Origin: Streptomyces sp. NBC_01707
GTDB taxonomy: Bacteria > Actinomycetota > Actinomycetes > Streptomycetales > Streptomycetaceae
Length of the DNA stretch: 64,000 bases
Assembly: GCF_041438805.1 (NCBI RefSeq)
Contig: NZ_CP109190.1
Location: 496,001 to 560,000, forward strand
Direction of reading: 5' to 3'
Every line of letters starts with the position of its first letter. The stretch's first letter is position 1. The position numbers were made by a program, and so were the translations under genes. Below the pieces are notes generated by a model. That model had not been told where the DNA came from. It saw only the letters and a program-made list of their open reading frames with translations, and ran no database searches. Of the stretch, positions 56,198 through 64,000 are shown one piece after another.

Positions 56198-59100
56198 ATG
56201 GTGAGAACCGGGAGACGATCAGCACGGACCGTGCTGGCCACCGTCCTGGCGCTGGTGACGGGCGTCGGCGGTCCCGCAGCCGGCACGGCGGCGGCAGCAG
56301 CCCCTGGTCCGGCTGCATCCTCCGAGGCCCTCACGGTCTACGTGTCGGCGACCGACGGCGACGACGACAACAGCGGGGGCAGGAGCGCTCCCCTGAAGAC
56401 GATCGCCGCCGCGCGGGACGCGCTGGCCGGCCGCACGTCGTCCGAGGCCCGAGGCACGGTGTACATCCGGGGCGGCACATACGTCCTCGACGACACCATC
56501 CGGCTCAAGGGGGCGGAGAACTCGTGGGTGACGTACGCCGCGTACCGGAACGAGAAGGTGACCCTCACCGGATCGCACGAACTCCCGGCGGACGGGTGGA
56601 AGAAGCTCACCGAGCTGTCGGACGACACACTCGCCGAGCCTCAGTACTCCTCCAACACCCGCCTGAACACACCCGAGTTGCGTGATGGCGTATGGGTCTA
56701 CGACCTCGGGGCGCACGGCATCGACCCAGGAACGCTCTACAAGAACGGGTTCAACTGGGTCCAGCAGCCGTTCGCTCCGGAACTCGTCGTCGACGGCGGC
56801 ACCCAGACCCTGGCCGAGTACCCCAACGGCAACACCTGCTCCACCACGGCCACCGGGTGCCACCTCTGGGGTACGGGTGCCAAATGGAAGGCCGACGGCC
56901 CCCAGGACCTCATGAACGTGGACCTGGACGCCCGCTTCGGACCGGAGAGCGCCTGGAACAACTCCGGCACGACTCCCCGCGCACAGTTCGAGGACAAGAA
57001 GCAGCTCGTTCCCGACCCCGAGCAACGGGGCACCTGGACCCCGGAGGAGATGCGGCGGATGACGCCGTCGGTCTTCGCCGTCGGTGGCCGCGCGGCCACC
57101 GACGACCGCTACCGGCGGTGGGCGCCGGAAGCGGTGCCCACCGTGGACGATCCGGGCACCCGCGGATTCGGCGAATACCGCGACGTGCCCGTCCAGTTGG
57201 ACCCGCGCTGGATCGAGAACATCGACAACACGAAGTCCGAGACCGAGGGCTGGCTCTCGGGCTACCTCGGCAACAACTACGCCAACGACATGCTGCGCAT
57301 CCTGTCGTGGAGCGGCGACAAGCTCTACACGAAGTACCCCTCCATGTACATCCCGCAGGACTCCTGGACCAAGGTCAAGGTACTCAACGTCCTGTCGGAG
57401 ATGGACACGGCCGGTGAGTACTACATCGACCGCTACAGCGACAACGACGTCCTCTACTACCGGCCCCAGGGCGGCACGATCGAGGGCAGGAACACCACAC
57501 TGCAGACGTTCGACAAGAACTTCATGCTGCTCGAGGGCACCCGGGGCGTGACGGTCCGGGGCCTGGCCATGACGGGGTCGCTCATCAGCGGCGTGCAGTT
57601 GCTGGACGCCGTCGGGACTCTCATCGACGGGGTGGACATATCCAACGTGAGCATGGACGCGATCCGGATCGGGCGCACGACCGACACGATCACCAGCATG
57701 CCGGACTACGAGACCGTGCAGGGCGGGCACGACAACGTCGTGCAGAACTCCTACCTCCATGACCTCGGCGGCGGAGGTGTGCTGCTCGGCGGCGGCGACC
57801 GCACCACGCTGGAACGCGGGGACAACGTCGCTCGCCACAACGAGATAACGCGCTTCTCCAGACTCGCCACCTATACCCCGGCCGGCTACATGTACGGCGT
57901 GGGGAACACCTTCGAGTACAACTACGTCCACGACGCGCCGCACATGGCCGTGCAGATCATGGGCAATGACATGCGCGTCAACCACAACCACTTCTACGAC
58001 GTGGTGAAGAACGCGGGTGACATGGGCGTCATCTACGCCGGCCGTGACTTCACGTACCTCGGCAACGAGATCGCCTACAACCACTTCGAGAAGATCGGCG
58101 GTTCCAACGACGCGCTGTACATGGACGACGGAGCGACCGGCGTCCGGTTCCACCACAACGTCGTGAACGACTCGAAGTCCGGCGTCAACTTCAACTCCGG
58201 CCACAGCAATACCGCGAACGACAACGTCTTCATCGGTGTGGACCACTCAGGCCACGGCGGGATCTACCACAAGAACGGGGAGACTCGCCTCCCGCTGGCC
58301 AACAGCTGGGTGCTGGAGAGCCGTTACAACGCCTTCCTCGACGTCCGCGAGGGCGAGAAGTACAGCGCGACCCCGCAGACCGTCGCCGCTTGGCACGAGC
58401 ACTACACGAACGGGAAGCAGAAGTACTCCGACGGGACGCCGATCTCGTATCCGGAGATCACCGAGTGGTACGTACCGCGGGTGACCGAGACGGGCGAGGA
58501 GTGCACCGCCTCGGTCTACACGACGTCCGGCACCAATGGGTGCAGTCGGCAGACGGTGTGGGAGGACCCCGACTCGGTCTGGGTGCCGTCGCGGGTCGAG
58601 ATCGACCACGCGGTGATCGTCGGCTGCTGCGGTTTCGTCGAGACGAACGCGACCTTCGGCGAGCCGACCTCCGTGTACAACCTGTCGCGGTGGAGCGACA
58701 GGATCAACACCAACAGCGTCCTGGCGACGTCGGTGGCGGACACCGGACTCGACCTCGCCACGCTCAAGTTCTCGGGCTCCGGCTCGGTGGCGCAGTCGTA
58801 CGGGACCGGGTGGGTCGCGGAGTGGAACCGCAGCGTAACGGCGGAGGGTATCGGTCGCCCGTCCCGCGGCGACACGGGCGCACTGTGGAGCACGGTCGAC
58901 GAGGCCGCGCGGGTGCTCGCCGACGAGCCGGGCGGTGACGTCGGCCCACTCACGAAGTCAGCGGCCGAAGCAACCGTCGCGGCTGAGGCGACCGACTCCT
59001 CCCAGGAGCGGATCGACGGTGCGGTGACAGCGCTGAAGGACGCCATCGAGGCGTACCGGGACACCCGTCCGTCCGGGGTCACGGTCACCGGCGCTCATGA

Positions 59101-59620
59101 CATGACGGTGGGTCAATCACTGTCCCTGGGAGTCGATGTGACTCCGTCCGGGGCGGATCAGTCCGTGTCCTGGTCCTCGTCGGACCCGGCGGTCGCCACC
59201 GTGTCGGCCGGCGGCTCGGTGAAGGCGGTCGGCGCCGGACGCGTCGTGATCACCGCCACCTCGGCCCACGAGAAGACGGCGAGCGGCTCGGCCACCCTCA
59301 CGGTGAACGCCTGGTCCGCCACGAAGACTTACGGCGAGGGTGACGTCGTCTTCCACGACGGCCGTACCTATCGGGCCCTGTGGTTCGCACGCGGCGAGCA
59401 GCCGGGCGCCTCCGCCACCGGAGCCTGGGCCGAGATCGGCGCTCCGGTGACGTGTGCGGACGGCCCGGTGCGAGCATGGACGGAATCCGCGGTCTACACG
59501 TCCGGCGCGAGGGTCGTGCACGCCGGGCGGCTGTGGACGGCGAAGTGGTGGACACGCAACCAGGCCCCTGGTGACCGGTCCGGCCCCTGGGACGACAAGG
59601 GCGCCTGCTCCGCCGGGTAG
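56198..59620 (+). CDS. Secreted multi-domain beta-helix enzyme with Big_2 and two carbohydrate-binding modules
   Basis: 1140 residues. Order: signal peptide (~1-35); the LTVYVSATDGDDDNSGGRSA entry motif; a right-handed beta-helix catalytic-type region to ~ 780 (NYVHDAPHMAVQIMGNDMRV; NHFEKIGGSNDALYMDDGAT); a linker; an Ig-like Big_2 domain at ~958-1038 (SVSWSSSDPAVATVSAGGSV); and two CBM5/12-like modules at ~1039-1083 and ~1090-1138, each with the W-x-n-T-Y-x-x-G-D-x-V or similar pattern (TYGEGDVVFHDGRTYRALW; VYTSGARVVHAGRLWTAKWW). GAAAGG precedes the ATG. It likely acts on an insoluble plant-type glycan; substrate not assigned. Confidence 0.9.
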   Translation: MVRTGRRSARTVLATVLALVTGVGGPAAGTAAAAAPGPAASSEALTVYVSATDGDDDNSGGRSAPLKTIAAARDALAGRTSSEARGTVYIRGGTYVLDDTIRLKGAENSWVTYAAYRNEKVTLTGSHELPADGWKKLTELSDDTLAEPQYSSNTRLNTPELRDGVWVYDLGAHGIDPGTLYKNGFNWVQQPFAPELVVDGGTQTLAEYPNGNTCSTTATGCHLWGTGAKWKADGPQDLMNVDLDARFGPESAWNNSGTTPRAQFEDKKQLVPDPEQRGTWTPEEMRRMTPSVFAVGGRAATDDRYRRWAPEAVPTVDDPGTRGFGEYRDVPVQLDPRWIENIDNTKSETEGWLSGYLGNNYANDMLRILSWSGDKLYTKYPSMYIPQDSWTKVKVLNVLSEMDTAGEYYIDRYSDNDVLYYRPQGGTIEGRNTTLQTFDKNFMLLEGTRGVTVRGLAMTGSLISGVQLLDAVGTLIDGVDISNVSMDAIRIGRTTDTITSMPDYETVQGGHDNVVQNSYLHDLGGGGVLLGGGDRTTLERGDNVARHNEITRFSRLATYTPAGYMYGVGNTFEYNYVHDAPHMAVQIMGNDMRVNHNHFYDVVKNAGDMGVIYAGRDFTYLGNEIAYNHFEKIGGSNDALYMDDGATGVRFHHNVVNDSKSGVNFNSGHSNTANDNVFIGVDHSGHGGIYHKNGETRLPLANSWVLESRYNAFLDVREGEKYSATPQTVAAWHEHYTNGKQKYSDGTPISYPEITEWYVPRVTETGEECTASVYTTSGTNGCSRQTVWEDPDSVWVPSRVEIDHAVIVGCCGFVETNATFGEPTSVYNLSRWSDRINTNSVLATSVADTGLDLATLKFSGSGSVAQSYGTGWVAEWNRSVTAEGIGRPSRGDTGALWSTVDEAARVLADEPGGDVGPLTKSAAEATVAAEATDSSQERIDGAVTALKDAIEAYRDTRPSGVTVTGAHDMTVGQSLSLGVDVTPSGADQSVSWSSSDPAVATVSAGGSVKAVGAGRVVITATSAHEKTASGSATLTVNAWSATKTYGEGDVVFHDGRTYRALWFARGEQPGASATGAWAEIGAPVTCADGPVRAWTESAVYTSGARVVHAGRLWTAKWWTRNQAPGDRSGPWDDKGACSAG

Positions 59621-59636
59621 TTGTCCCCTTCTCCGA

Positions 59637-59669
59637 GCCGGGGCATCCGTCGCACGCGGATGCCCCGGC
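59637..59669. terminator. Bidirectional terminator hairpin
   Basis: A perfect 13-bp stem GCCGGGGCATCCG / CGGATGCCCCGGC with a 7-base loop, between the convergent beta-helix and GntR genes. Confidence 0.85.
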
Positions 59670-59674
59670 GTCCG

Positions 59675-60424
59675 TCACGTCCCGGACTCGTCGAGCGGGC
59701 GCCGGCGGGCCCAGGCGGACGTGATGTGGTCCCGCATCGCCTCGGCCGCTTCGTCGGCGTCCCGGGCGAGCAGCGCCGTCGCGATCCGCGCGTGCGCCTG
59801 GTGCGTGAACTCGATGTCCTCGCGCGTCGGGTCGCCGCTGTACTGGGGCGAGCGCACGGCTTTTCCTTGGATGCTCGACACTATGGCGCGCCCGAACGCG
59901 TCCTGCGACGCGCGGTGAATGATCTCGTGGAACTCGATGTCGGCACGCGAGTAGGCCACCGGATCGTCCCTGAGGGACGCGAGTTCGTCGAGTTTGGCCG
60001 AGAGCGCCGCCACCTGCGCTTCGTCGATGAACCGGGCGGCGCGGGCTGACATGGCGCATTCCAGAGTCGTCCTGATCTCGATCAGGTTGTCGAGGAAGAT
60101 CAGGCGGTCCTTCCGCTGGAAGAGCGCGTCGAGGATCAGGGGGTCGAGCAGGCTCCACTGCTCCTGATCGAGCACAACCGTCCCCCACCCCTGGCGAGTC
60201 GCGACGAGGCCCTTCTCGGAGAGGGTCGTGGTCGCCTCACGGATGACGGTGCGGCTCACCTCGTACTGCTCGCACAGGACGCCCGCCGGCGGGAGCGCTG
60301 TTCCGGGCGGGTACTCGCCGAGCACGATGGCCGTCGCCAGGCTCTGCACGACGGCGGCGGCGAGGGGCGGCCGGCGCCGTTGATGGCGCGACACGGCAAC
60401 GGTGTCCGCGGATGGCTTACTCAT
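59675..60424 (-). CDS. GntR-family (FCD) transcriptional regulator
   Basis: 249 residues. The GntR winged helix (~20-85) has LATAIVLGEYPPGTALPP and YEVSRTVIREATTTLSEKGLV. The FCD domain (~105-235) has metal-type residues D162 and H166 (ADIEFHEIIH), H208 and H233. FCD regulators usually sense organic acids such as sugar acids. It is divergent from the second enolase-family gene, with operator site 2 between them, so autorepression and control of that operon are likely. A conventional FCD protein, unlike the fused one at 44127. Start placement is uncertain by a few codons. Confidence 0.93.
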   Translation of the reverse strand: MSKPSADTVAVSRHQRRRPPLAAAVVQSLATAIVLGEYPPGTALPPAGVLCEQYEVSRTVIREATTTLSEKGLVATRQGWGTVVLDQEQWSLLDPLILDALFQRKDRLIFLDNLIEIRTTLECAMSARAARFIDEAQVAALSAKLDELASLRDDPVAYSRADIEFHEIIHRASQDAFGRAIVSSIQGKAVRSPQYSGDPTREDIEFTHQAHARIATALLARDADEAAEAMRDHITSAWARRRPLDESGT

Positions 60425-60491
60425 CTGGTCAGAGACTCCCAATGTGTGTGCGGGTGTTGCCCGAGGACTCAAGGCTAGCGGAACATGCTAA

Positions 60492-60520
60492 GGTCATCAC
60501 TCGTATCATAAGTTATGACC
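60492..60520. promoter_or_regulatory. 29-base inverted-repeat operator, site 2
   Basis: Arms GGTCAT / ATGACC frame a core CACTCGTATCATAAGTT, matching site 1 at 47373 in length, layout and most bases. The core carries a -10-like TATCAT (60504-60509), and TATGAT in the opposite direction. It serves the enolase-family gene and probably the divergent GntR gene too. Confidence 0.75.
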
Positions 60521-60645
60521 GATAGCCGCTGGAGGCGAGGCCGCACAGGCGCCGCCTCGGTGGCGGGGGCTCCCGGAGACGCTCGGCGCCCGGCCGCTCA
60601 CGACGGGCGCTTCGCGCACGTCCGGCCGGAGCATTCAGGGCAGGT

Positions 60646-60668
60646 GTCGCACGTTGCGGCCGTGCGAC
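60646..60668 (+). other. Leader hairpin upstream of the second enolase-family gene
   Basis: A perfect 8-bp stem GTCGCACG / CGTGCGAC with a 7-base loop, ending 24 bases before the start codon, between the operator and the ribosome site. Confidence 0.45.
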
Positions 60669-60692
60669 GCGCGCAGACCAAGGAGAAGCGCG

Positions 60693-61835
60693 ATGCGAAT
60701 CACCGGATACCGGTCCATTGCCACGGTCCACGAGTGGGGACGACCGGTGGGCGACGTGAACGGCGTCATACCGAGCGGAATCACCGAGGTCCCGATCGTG
60801 CTCCTGGAGACCGACGAGGGCCTCACCGGCGTCGGACTCGGAAGTCACCCGGACGTGCACCGGGTCTTCCCCGCGCTCGAGGGACAGGACCCGCGGGCAG
60901 TCACCTCGCTGTACGACAGGATGCTCTCCTACGTCTTCAAGTCCGGGCACAGCGGCCACACGTTCGGGACCATCGGCGCACTCGACATGGCGCTCTGGGA
61001 CCTCAAGGCGAAGATCGCGCAAGAGCCGCTGTGGCGCACGCTGGGAGCTGCCGAACGCTTCGTACCAGGCTACGCCTCGGGCCTGGAGTACGCACTCACC
61101 GACGACGAGTTGGTGGCGTTCTACGAACGATGGGCCGCACGCGGTTTCACGGGCGCGAAGGTCAAGGGCGGGCTCGACATCGACCGGGACGTGAGCCGTC
61201 TCACCGCCGTCCGCGACGTCCTGCGGGTCAACAGCGCGCGCCCCGCGCTGATGTACGACGTCAACGAGTCCTGGGGAGCCCATCAAGCGGTGCGTCTCGC
61301 CCAACTGGTGGAGGATCAGGTCGACCTCACATGGATCGAGGAACCCGTGCGGCGATGGGACGTGGCCGGTCACCGAGCCGTCGCGACCGGCATCCGCGGC
61401 GCGGTCGCCACGGGCGAGAACCTGACAGGCCTGGAACACTACCGGCCGCTGCTCGACGCCGATGCGGTCGGAGTCGTCCAGACCGGCAGCGTGTGGGGCA
61501 TCACGCACTTCCTGCGGGTGTCGACGCTGGCGCTCGCCCACAGCCTGCCGGTCAGCCCCGTGGGGTACAACGCCAACCCGGTGGCACACGCGGCAGCCGC
61601 CGTACCGAACCATCTGGTGACCGAGGTGCAGGATCTGTCCGCCCCGGTCGGGCTGCGGGTGGACCAGGAGATCGCCGACGGGGGGATCGTCCTCGGCGAC
61701 ACCCCGGGCCTGGGCATCGAGGTCGACGAGGAGAAGATCGCCGCTCACACCGCATCGGGGCAGTGGTCTGCTGTAACCGGCCCGCACGTGCGCCCCGTCG
61801 ATGCCGGCCTGCGCCTCACGCCCCGGGGCCGGTGA
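60693..61835 (+). CDS. Enolase-superfamily (MR/MLE) sugar-acid dehydratase-like protein, paralogue 2
   Basis: 380 residues from the ATG after AAGGAGAAG. The same architecture as paralogue 1: KVKGG, metal ligands in YDVNESW, WIEEPV and TGENLTG. The two are clearly duplicates. Keeping both, each behind the same type of operator, suggests two acid sugars or isomers (for example L-fuconate and L-rhamnonate), but this cannot be resolved from sequence alone. A ThuA-like gene follows. Confidence 0.92.
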   Translation: MRITGYRSIATVHEWGRPVGDVNGVIPSGITEVPIVLLETDEGLTGVGLGSHPDVHRVFPALEGQDPRAVTSLYDRMLSYVFKSGHSGHTFGTIGALDMALWDLKAKIAQEPLWRTLGAAERFVPGYASGLEYALTDDELVAFYERWAARGFTGAKVKGGLDIDRDVSRLTAVRDVLRVNSARPALMYDVNESWGAHQAVRLAQLVEDQVDLTWIEEPVRRWDVAGHRAVATGIRGAVATGENLTGLEHYRPLLDADAVGVVQTGSVWGITHFLRVSTLALAHSLPVSPVGYNANPVAHAAAAVPNHLVTEVQDLSAPVGLRVDQEIADGGIVLGDTPGLGIEVDEEKIAAHTASGQWSAVTGPHVRPVDAGLRLTPRGR

Positions 61836-61886
61836 CACAGCACACCCAGGTTCATGAACGACCGGCTCGGCTGGAAGGAATTCGAA

Positions 61887-62546
61887 GTGGGTCAGCGCAA
61901 AGCCCTGGTGGTACGCGGTGGTTGGGAGGGCCACGATCCGGTCGGCTGCACCGAGGCGTTCATCCCCCGGCTCGAACGTGCGGGTTTCGGGGTCACCGTC
62001 GCCGAGAGCCTGGCGGTCTACGAGGACGCGGCTCTGCTCGCCGCCACCGACCTCGTCGTCCACTCGTGGTCCGGGGGTGAACTGACCACCCTTCAGGAGA
62101 GCGCGCTCGTCTCGGCCGTGGAGGCCGGCACGGGATTCGCCGGCTGGCACGGCGGCGTCATCGGAACGAATGTCACCAACGCGCGCTATCTGCGCATGGT
62201 CGGGGGGCGGTTTCTCTGGCACCCGGACGGATTCCAGGACTTCACCGTCCGCATCGCCACCTCACCGGACCGGGACGGCGCGATCACCGAGGGCGTCGAA
62301 GACTTCGACGTCGTCACCGAGCACTACTGGGTACTGACGGACGGCCTGAACACGGTGCTGGCCACCTCGGTCCTCTCCCCCACCGGAGACCAGTGGGGCG
62401 AACCGGTCGAGTTCCCCGTGGTGTGGACGCGCCGCTGGGGGGCCGGGCGGGTCTTCGTGTGCACCCTGGGCCACCGCGTCGCGGACCTGGAAGTACCGCA
62501 GACCGCGAGGATCGTGGAACGGGGCCTGGAGTGGGCGGCCCGCTGA
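61887..62546 (+). CDS. ThuA-domain protein
   Basis: 219 residues from the GTG at 61887, chosen because AAGGAA lies 6 bases upstream; an ATG at 61854 is possible and adds 11 residues. ThuA (trehalose-utilisation-type, glutamine-amidotransferase-like) features: ALVVRGGWEGHDPVGCTEAF, the GWHGGVIG motif, TEHYWVLTDG and VVWTRRWGAGRVFVCTLGH. Members act in sugar catabolism as oxidoreductase partners or hydrolases; the reaction is unclear. In line with the enolase-family gene 51 bp upstream. Confidence 0.9.
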   Translation: MGQRKALVVRGGWEGHDPVGCTEAFIPRLERAGFGVTVAESLAVYEDAALLAATDLVVHSWSGGELTTLQESALVSAVEAGTGFAGWHGGVIGTNVTNARYLRMVGGRFLWHPDGFQDFTVRIATSPDRDGAITEGVEDFDVVTEHYWVLTDGLNTVLATSVLSPTGDQWGEPVEFPVVWTRRWGAGRVFVCTLGHRVADLEVPQTARIVERGLEWAAR

Positions 62547-62601
62547 GTGCTCCGGCCCCAGGACAGGCACGCCCGGCCCCGGCCCGGACACCGCTCACCC
62601 G

Positions 62602-63660
62602 TCAGGAGCTTTCGCGGACGACGACCCGGTAACCCACGTCGCGGTGCGGCGTGCCGACCGGGGCGCCGCGCATCCGCGTCAGCAGCAGCTCGGCCCCCAG
62701 CTCGCCGATCAGGGTGCCGGGTACCGCCACCGTGGTCAGCGAGGGGACGAGATGCCGGGCGAACTCGAAGTCACCGAAACCGGCCAGCGCGAGCGTGCCG
62801 GGCACGTCGATCCCCCGACGCACACACGCCTGCAGGGCGCCGGCGGCGAAGACGTCACTGGAGAACATCACGGCGTCGGAGTCCGGATACCGCTCCAGCG
62901 CCAGGTCCAGCAAGGCGACGCCGGTGTCCATGGTGACCGGCTCCGGTCCCGCGTCCACCGTGCGCGGGGCGGCCCCCAGCAGCTCGCGGACGGCGGTCAC
63001 ATAGCCATCGAGGCGCTCCGCGGCCCGGGGATCGCCGCAGGTGTGCCGGCCCGCGAATGTGATCCTGCGCCGGCCGCGCCCGGCCAGGTGCGCGACCATC
63101 GCGGACGCCGCCGCCGTGTTGGAGAAGCCGACCAGCAGGTCCACCGGCTCGTCCGACCAGCCCCAGGTCTCCACAACGGGCACCCCGGCCGCCCCCAGCA
63201 GGGCGAGTGTGCCCGGGGTGTGGTCGGTCCCCACCATGAGCAGCCCGTCCGGCCGCCGGCCGAGGAAACTGCGCAGCACGTCCTCCTCGCGCTCCGGCCG
63301 GTAGTCGGTCGTTCCGACGAAGATCTGGTAGCCATGGACCGCCAGAGCGGTCGAGAAGGCGTGGACGGTGTCCGCGAAGACCGACGCGTTGATCTGCGGG
63401 ACGAGGACGGCGACCGTTCGACTCCGGTTCGACGCCAGGTTGCTGGCGGCGAGGTTGGGCACATAACCGGTCGCCACGATGGCCGCCTCGACCTTGGCCC
63501 GGGTCGCGTCCGACACCGACCGCGGGTCACGCACGACACGGGAGACCGTCTGGGCCGACACCCCGGCCGCCGCCGCCACGTCCGACAGGGTGACGGAACG
63601 GGTCGCGGAACGCTTACGGGGGCGGCGGGGCAGCTGAGTCACACCGGAAACGATATCCAT
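62602..63660 (-). CDS. LacI-family transcriptional repressor
   Basis: 352 residues from the ATG at 63660. The LacI HTH (~16-65) reads VTLSDVAAAAGVSAQTVSRV then DATRAKVEAAIVATGYVPNLAA with the hinge helix, followed by a periplasmic-binding-like effector domain (VAVLVPQINASVFADTVHAF; SDAVMFSSDVFAAGAL). It probably senses a sugar or a sugar acid of this island. Convergent with the ThuA gene and in line with the FAH gene upstream. Confidence 0.94.
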   Translation of the reverse strand: MDIVSGVTQLPRRPRKRSATRSVTLSDVAAAAGVSAQTVSRVVRDPRSVSDATRAKVEAAIVATGYVPNLAASNLASNRSRTVAVLVPQINASVFADTVHAFSTALAVHGYQIFVGTTDYRPEREEDVLRSFLGRRPDGLLMVGTDHTPGTLALLGAAGVPVVETWGWSDEPVDLLVGFSNTAAASAMVAHLAGRGRRRITFAGRHTCGDPRAAERLDGYVTAVRELLGAAPRTVDAGPEPVTMDTGVALLDLALERYPDSDAVMFSSDVFAAGALQACVRRGIDVPGTLALAGFGDFEFARHLVPSLTTVAVPGTLIGELGAELLLTRMRGAPVGTPHRDVGYRVVVRESS

Positions 63661-63716
63661 CGCTCCGTCCGCCGCCCCGTTCTCCCGGTTCTGCCGGCCT
63701 GCCGACGCGCCTGGCG

Positions 63717-64000
63717 TCACAGTGCTCCCCGCGCGGACAGCGACCGCATCAGATCGGCGAGTCCGAAGTTCCAGGGTTCGCACGCGTCGCTCGGCCTGAT
63801 CCGGTTGACGAGTGCGCCGAGCCGGGGCGTGGCGATGGTGACCAGGTCGCCGTCGTGATGGGTGAAGCCCTGGCCCGGTGCGTCACGGTCCCCCACGGGG
63901 GCGAACATCGTGCCGAGGTAGAGCACCGCGCCGTCGGGGTACTGATGGTGCGGACCGATCAACTGGCCGACGAGGTCCAGAGGATCGCGGCTGATGGCGG
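63717..64000 (-). CDS. Fumarylacetoacetate hydrolase (FAH)-family protein, N-terminal part beyond the window
   Basis: The C-terminal 94 residues of a gene cut by the right edge. AVLYLGTMFAPVGDRDAPGQ and GDLVTIATPRLGALVNRI are characteristic of the FAH C-terminal barrel. In non-phosphorylative L-fucose or L-rhamnose pathways an FAH-type hydrolase splits the 2,4-diketo-3-deoxy acid into pyruvate and lactate, which fits the neighbours; other FAH enzymes are hydratases, so the reaction is inferred. Confidence 0.88.
   Translation of the reverse strand, partial: AISRDPLDLVGQLIGPHHQYPDGAVLYLGTMFAPVGDRDAPGQGFTHHDGDLVTIATPRLGALVNRIRPSDACEPWNFGLADLMRSLSARGAL

Overview
The window looks like chromosomal DNA from a Streptomyces or close actinomycete. 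It is very GC-rich, third codon positions are almost always G or C, GTG starts are common, ATGA and GTGA stop/start overlaps are frequent, and the typical families are present: SpoIIE-type phosphatases, a CU044_5270 protein, many SDRs, and sugar ABC operons that lack an ATPase gene. No rRNA, tRNA, CRISPR or prophage was recognised. About fifty genes are supported.

Layout. 1-6.2 kb: DHFR-like fragment, ArsR/SRPBCC pair, ECF sigma factor with a membrane partner, MBL-fold hydrolase, SDR. 6.3-9.5 kb: coupled malic enzyme and fumarase genes. 9.8-14.8 kb: signalling block with a coupled response regulator and histidine kinase, an intact membrane PP2C phosphatase, and a pseudo-phosphatase fused to an anti-sigma-type kinase. 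14.8-16.4 kb: a class I tRNA-synthetase-like paralogue without signature motifs and a P-loop kinase. 16.7-23.7 kb: the most striking block, a giant caspase-like/STAND NTPase/beta-propeller protein, an LCAT-like lipase just downstream, and a divergent Nudix-like protein. I read this as a candidate conflict (immunity or cell-death) system. 24.8-33.9 kb: SDRs, a THI5-like binding protein, a LysR/aldo-keto reductase pair, an XRE/SDR pair, an MBL hydrolase and an unknown protein. 34.1-38.4 kb: drug-type ABC exporter with a TetR repressor, and a SulP transporter.

38.7-64 kb is a plant-polysaccharide and deoxysugar island. Secreted enzymes (GH95, two beta-helix proteins, GH28) would release sugars. 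A MalFG-type ABC system would import them. Mutarotase, aldo-keto reductase, two enolase-superfamily dehydratase-like paralogues, a 2-hydroxyacid dehydrogenase and an FAH-family hydrolase fit non-phosphorylative L-fucose or L-rhamnose breakdown. Three regulators sit inside it: a GntR/FCD protein with an IS630-transposase-like DNA-binding domain at its N-terminus, a conventional GntR/FCD protein and a LacI protein. A matching 29-base inverted-repeat site lies upstream of each enolase-family gene and probably defines a shared regulon.

Two copies of a 158-165 bp MITE-like element with 24-base terminal inverted repeats lie 13 kb apart. One supplies the stop codon of the ABC permease gene. Both window edges cut genes: the DHFR-like gene on the left and the FAH-family gene on the right.
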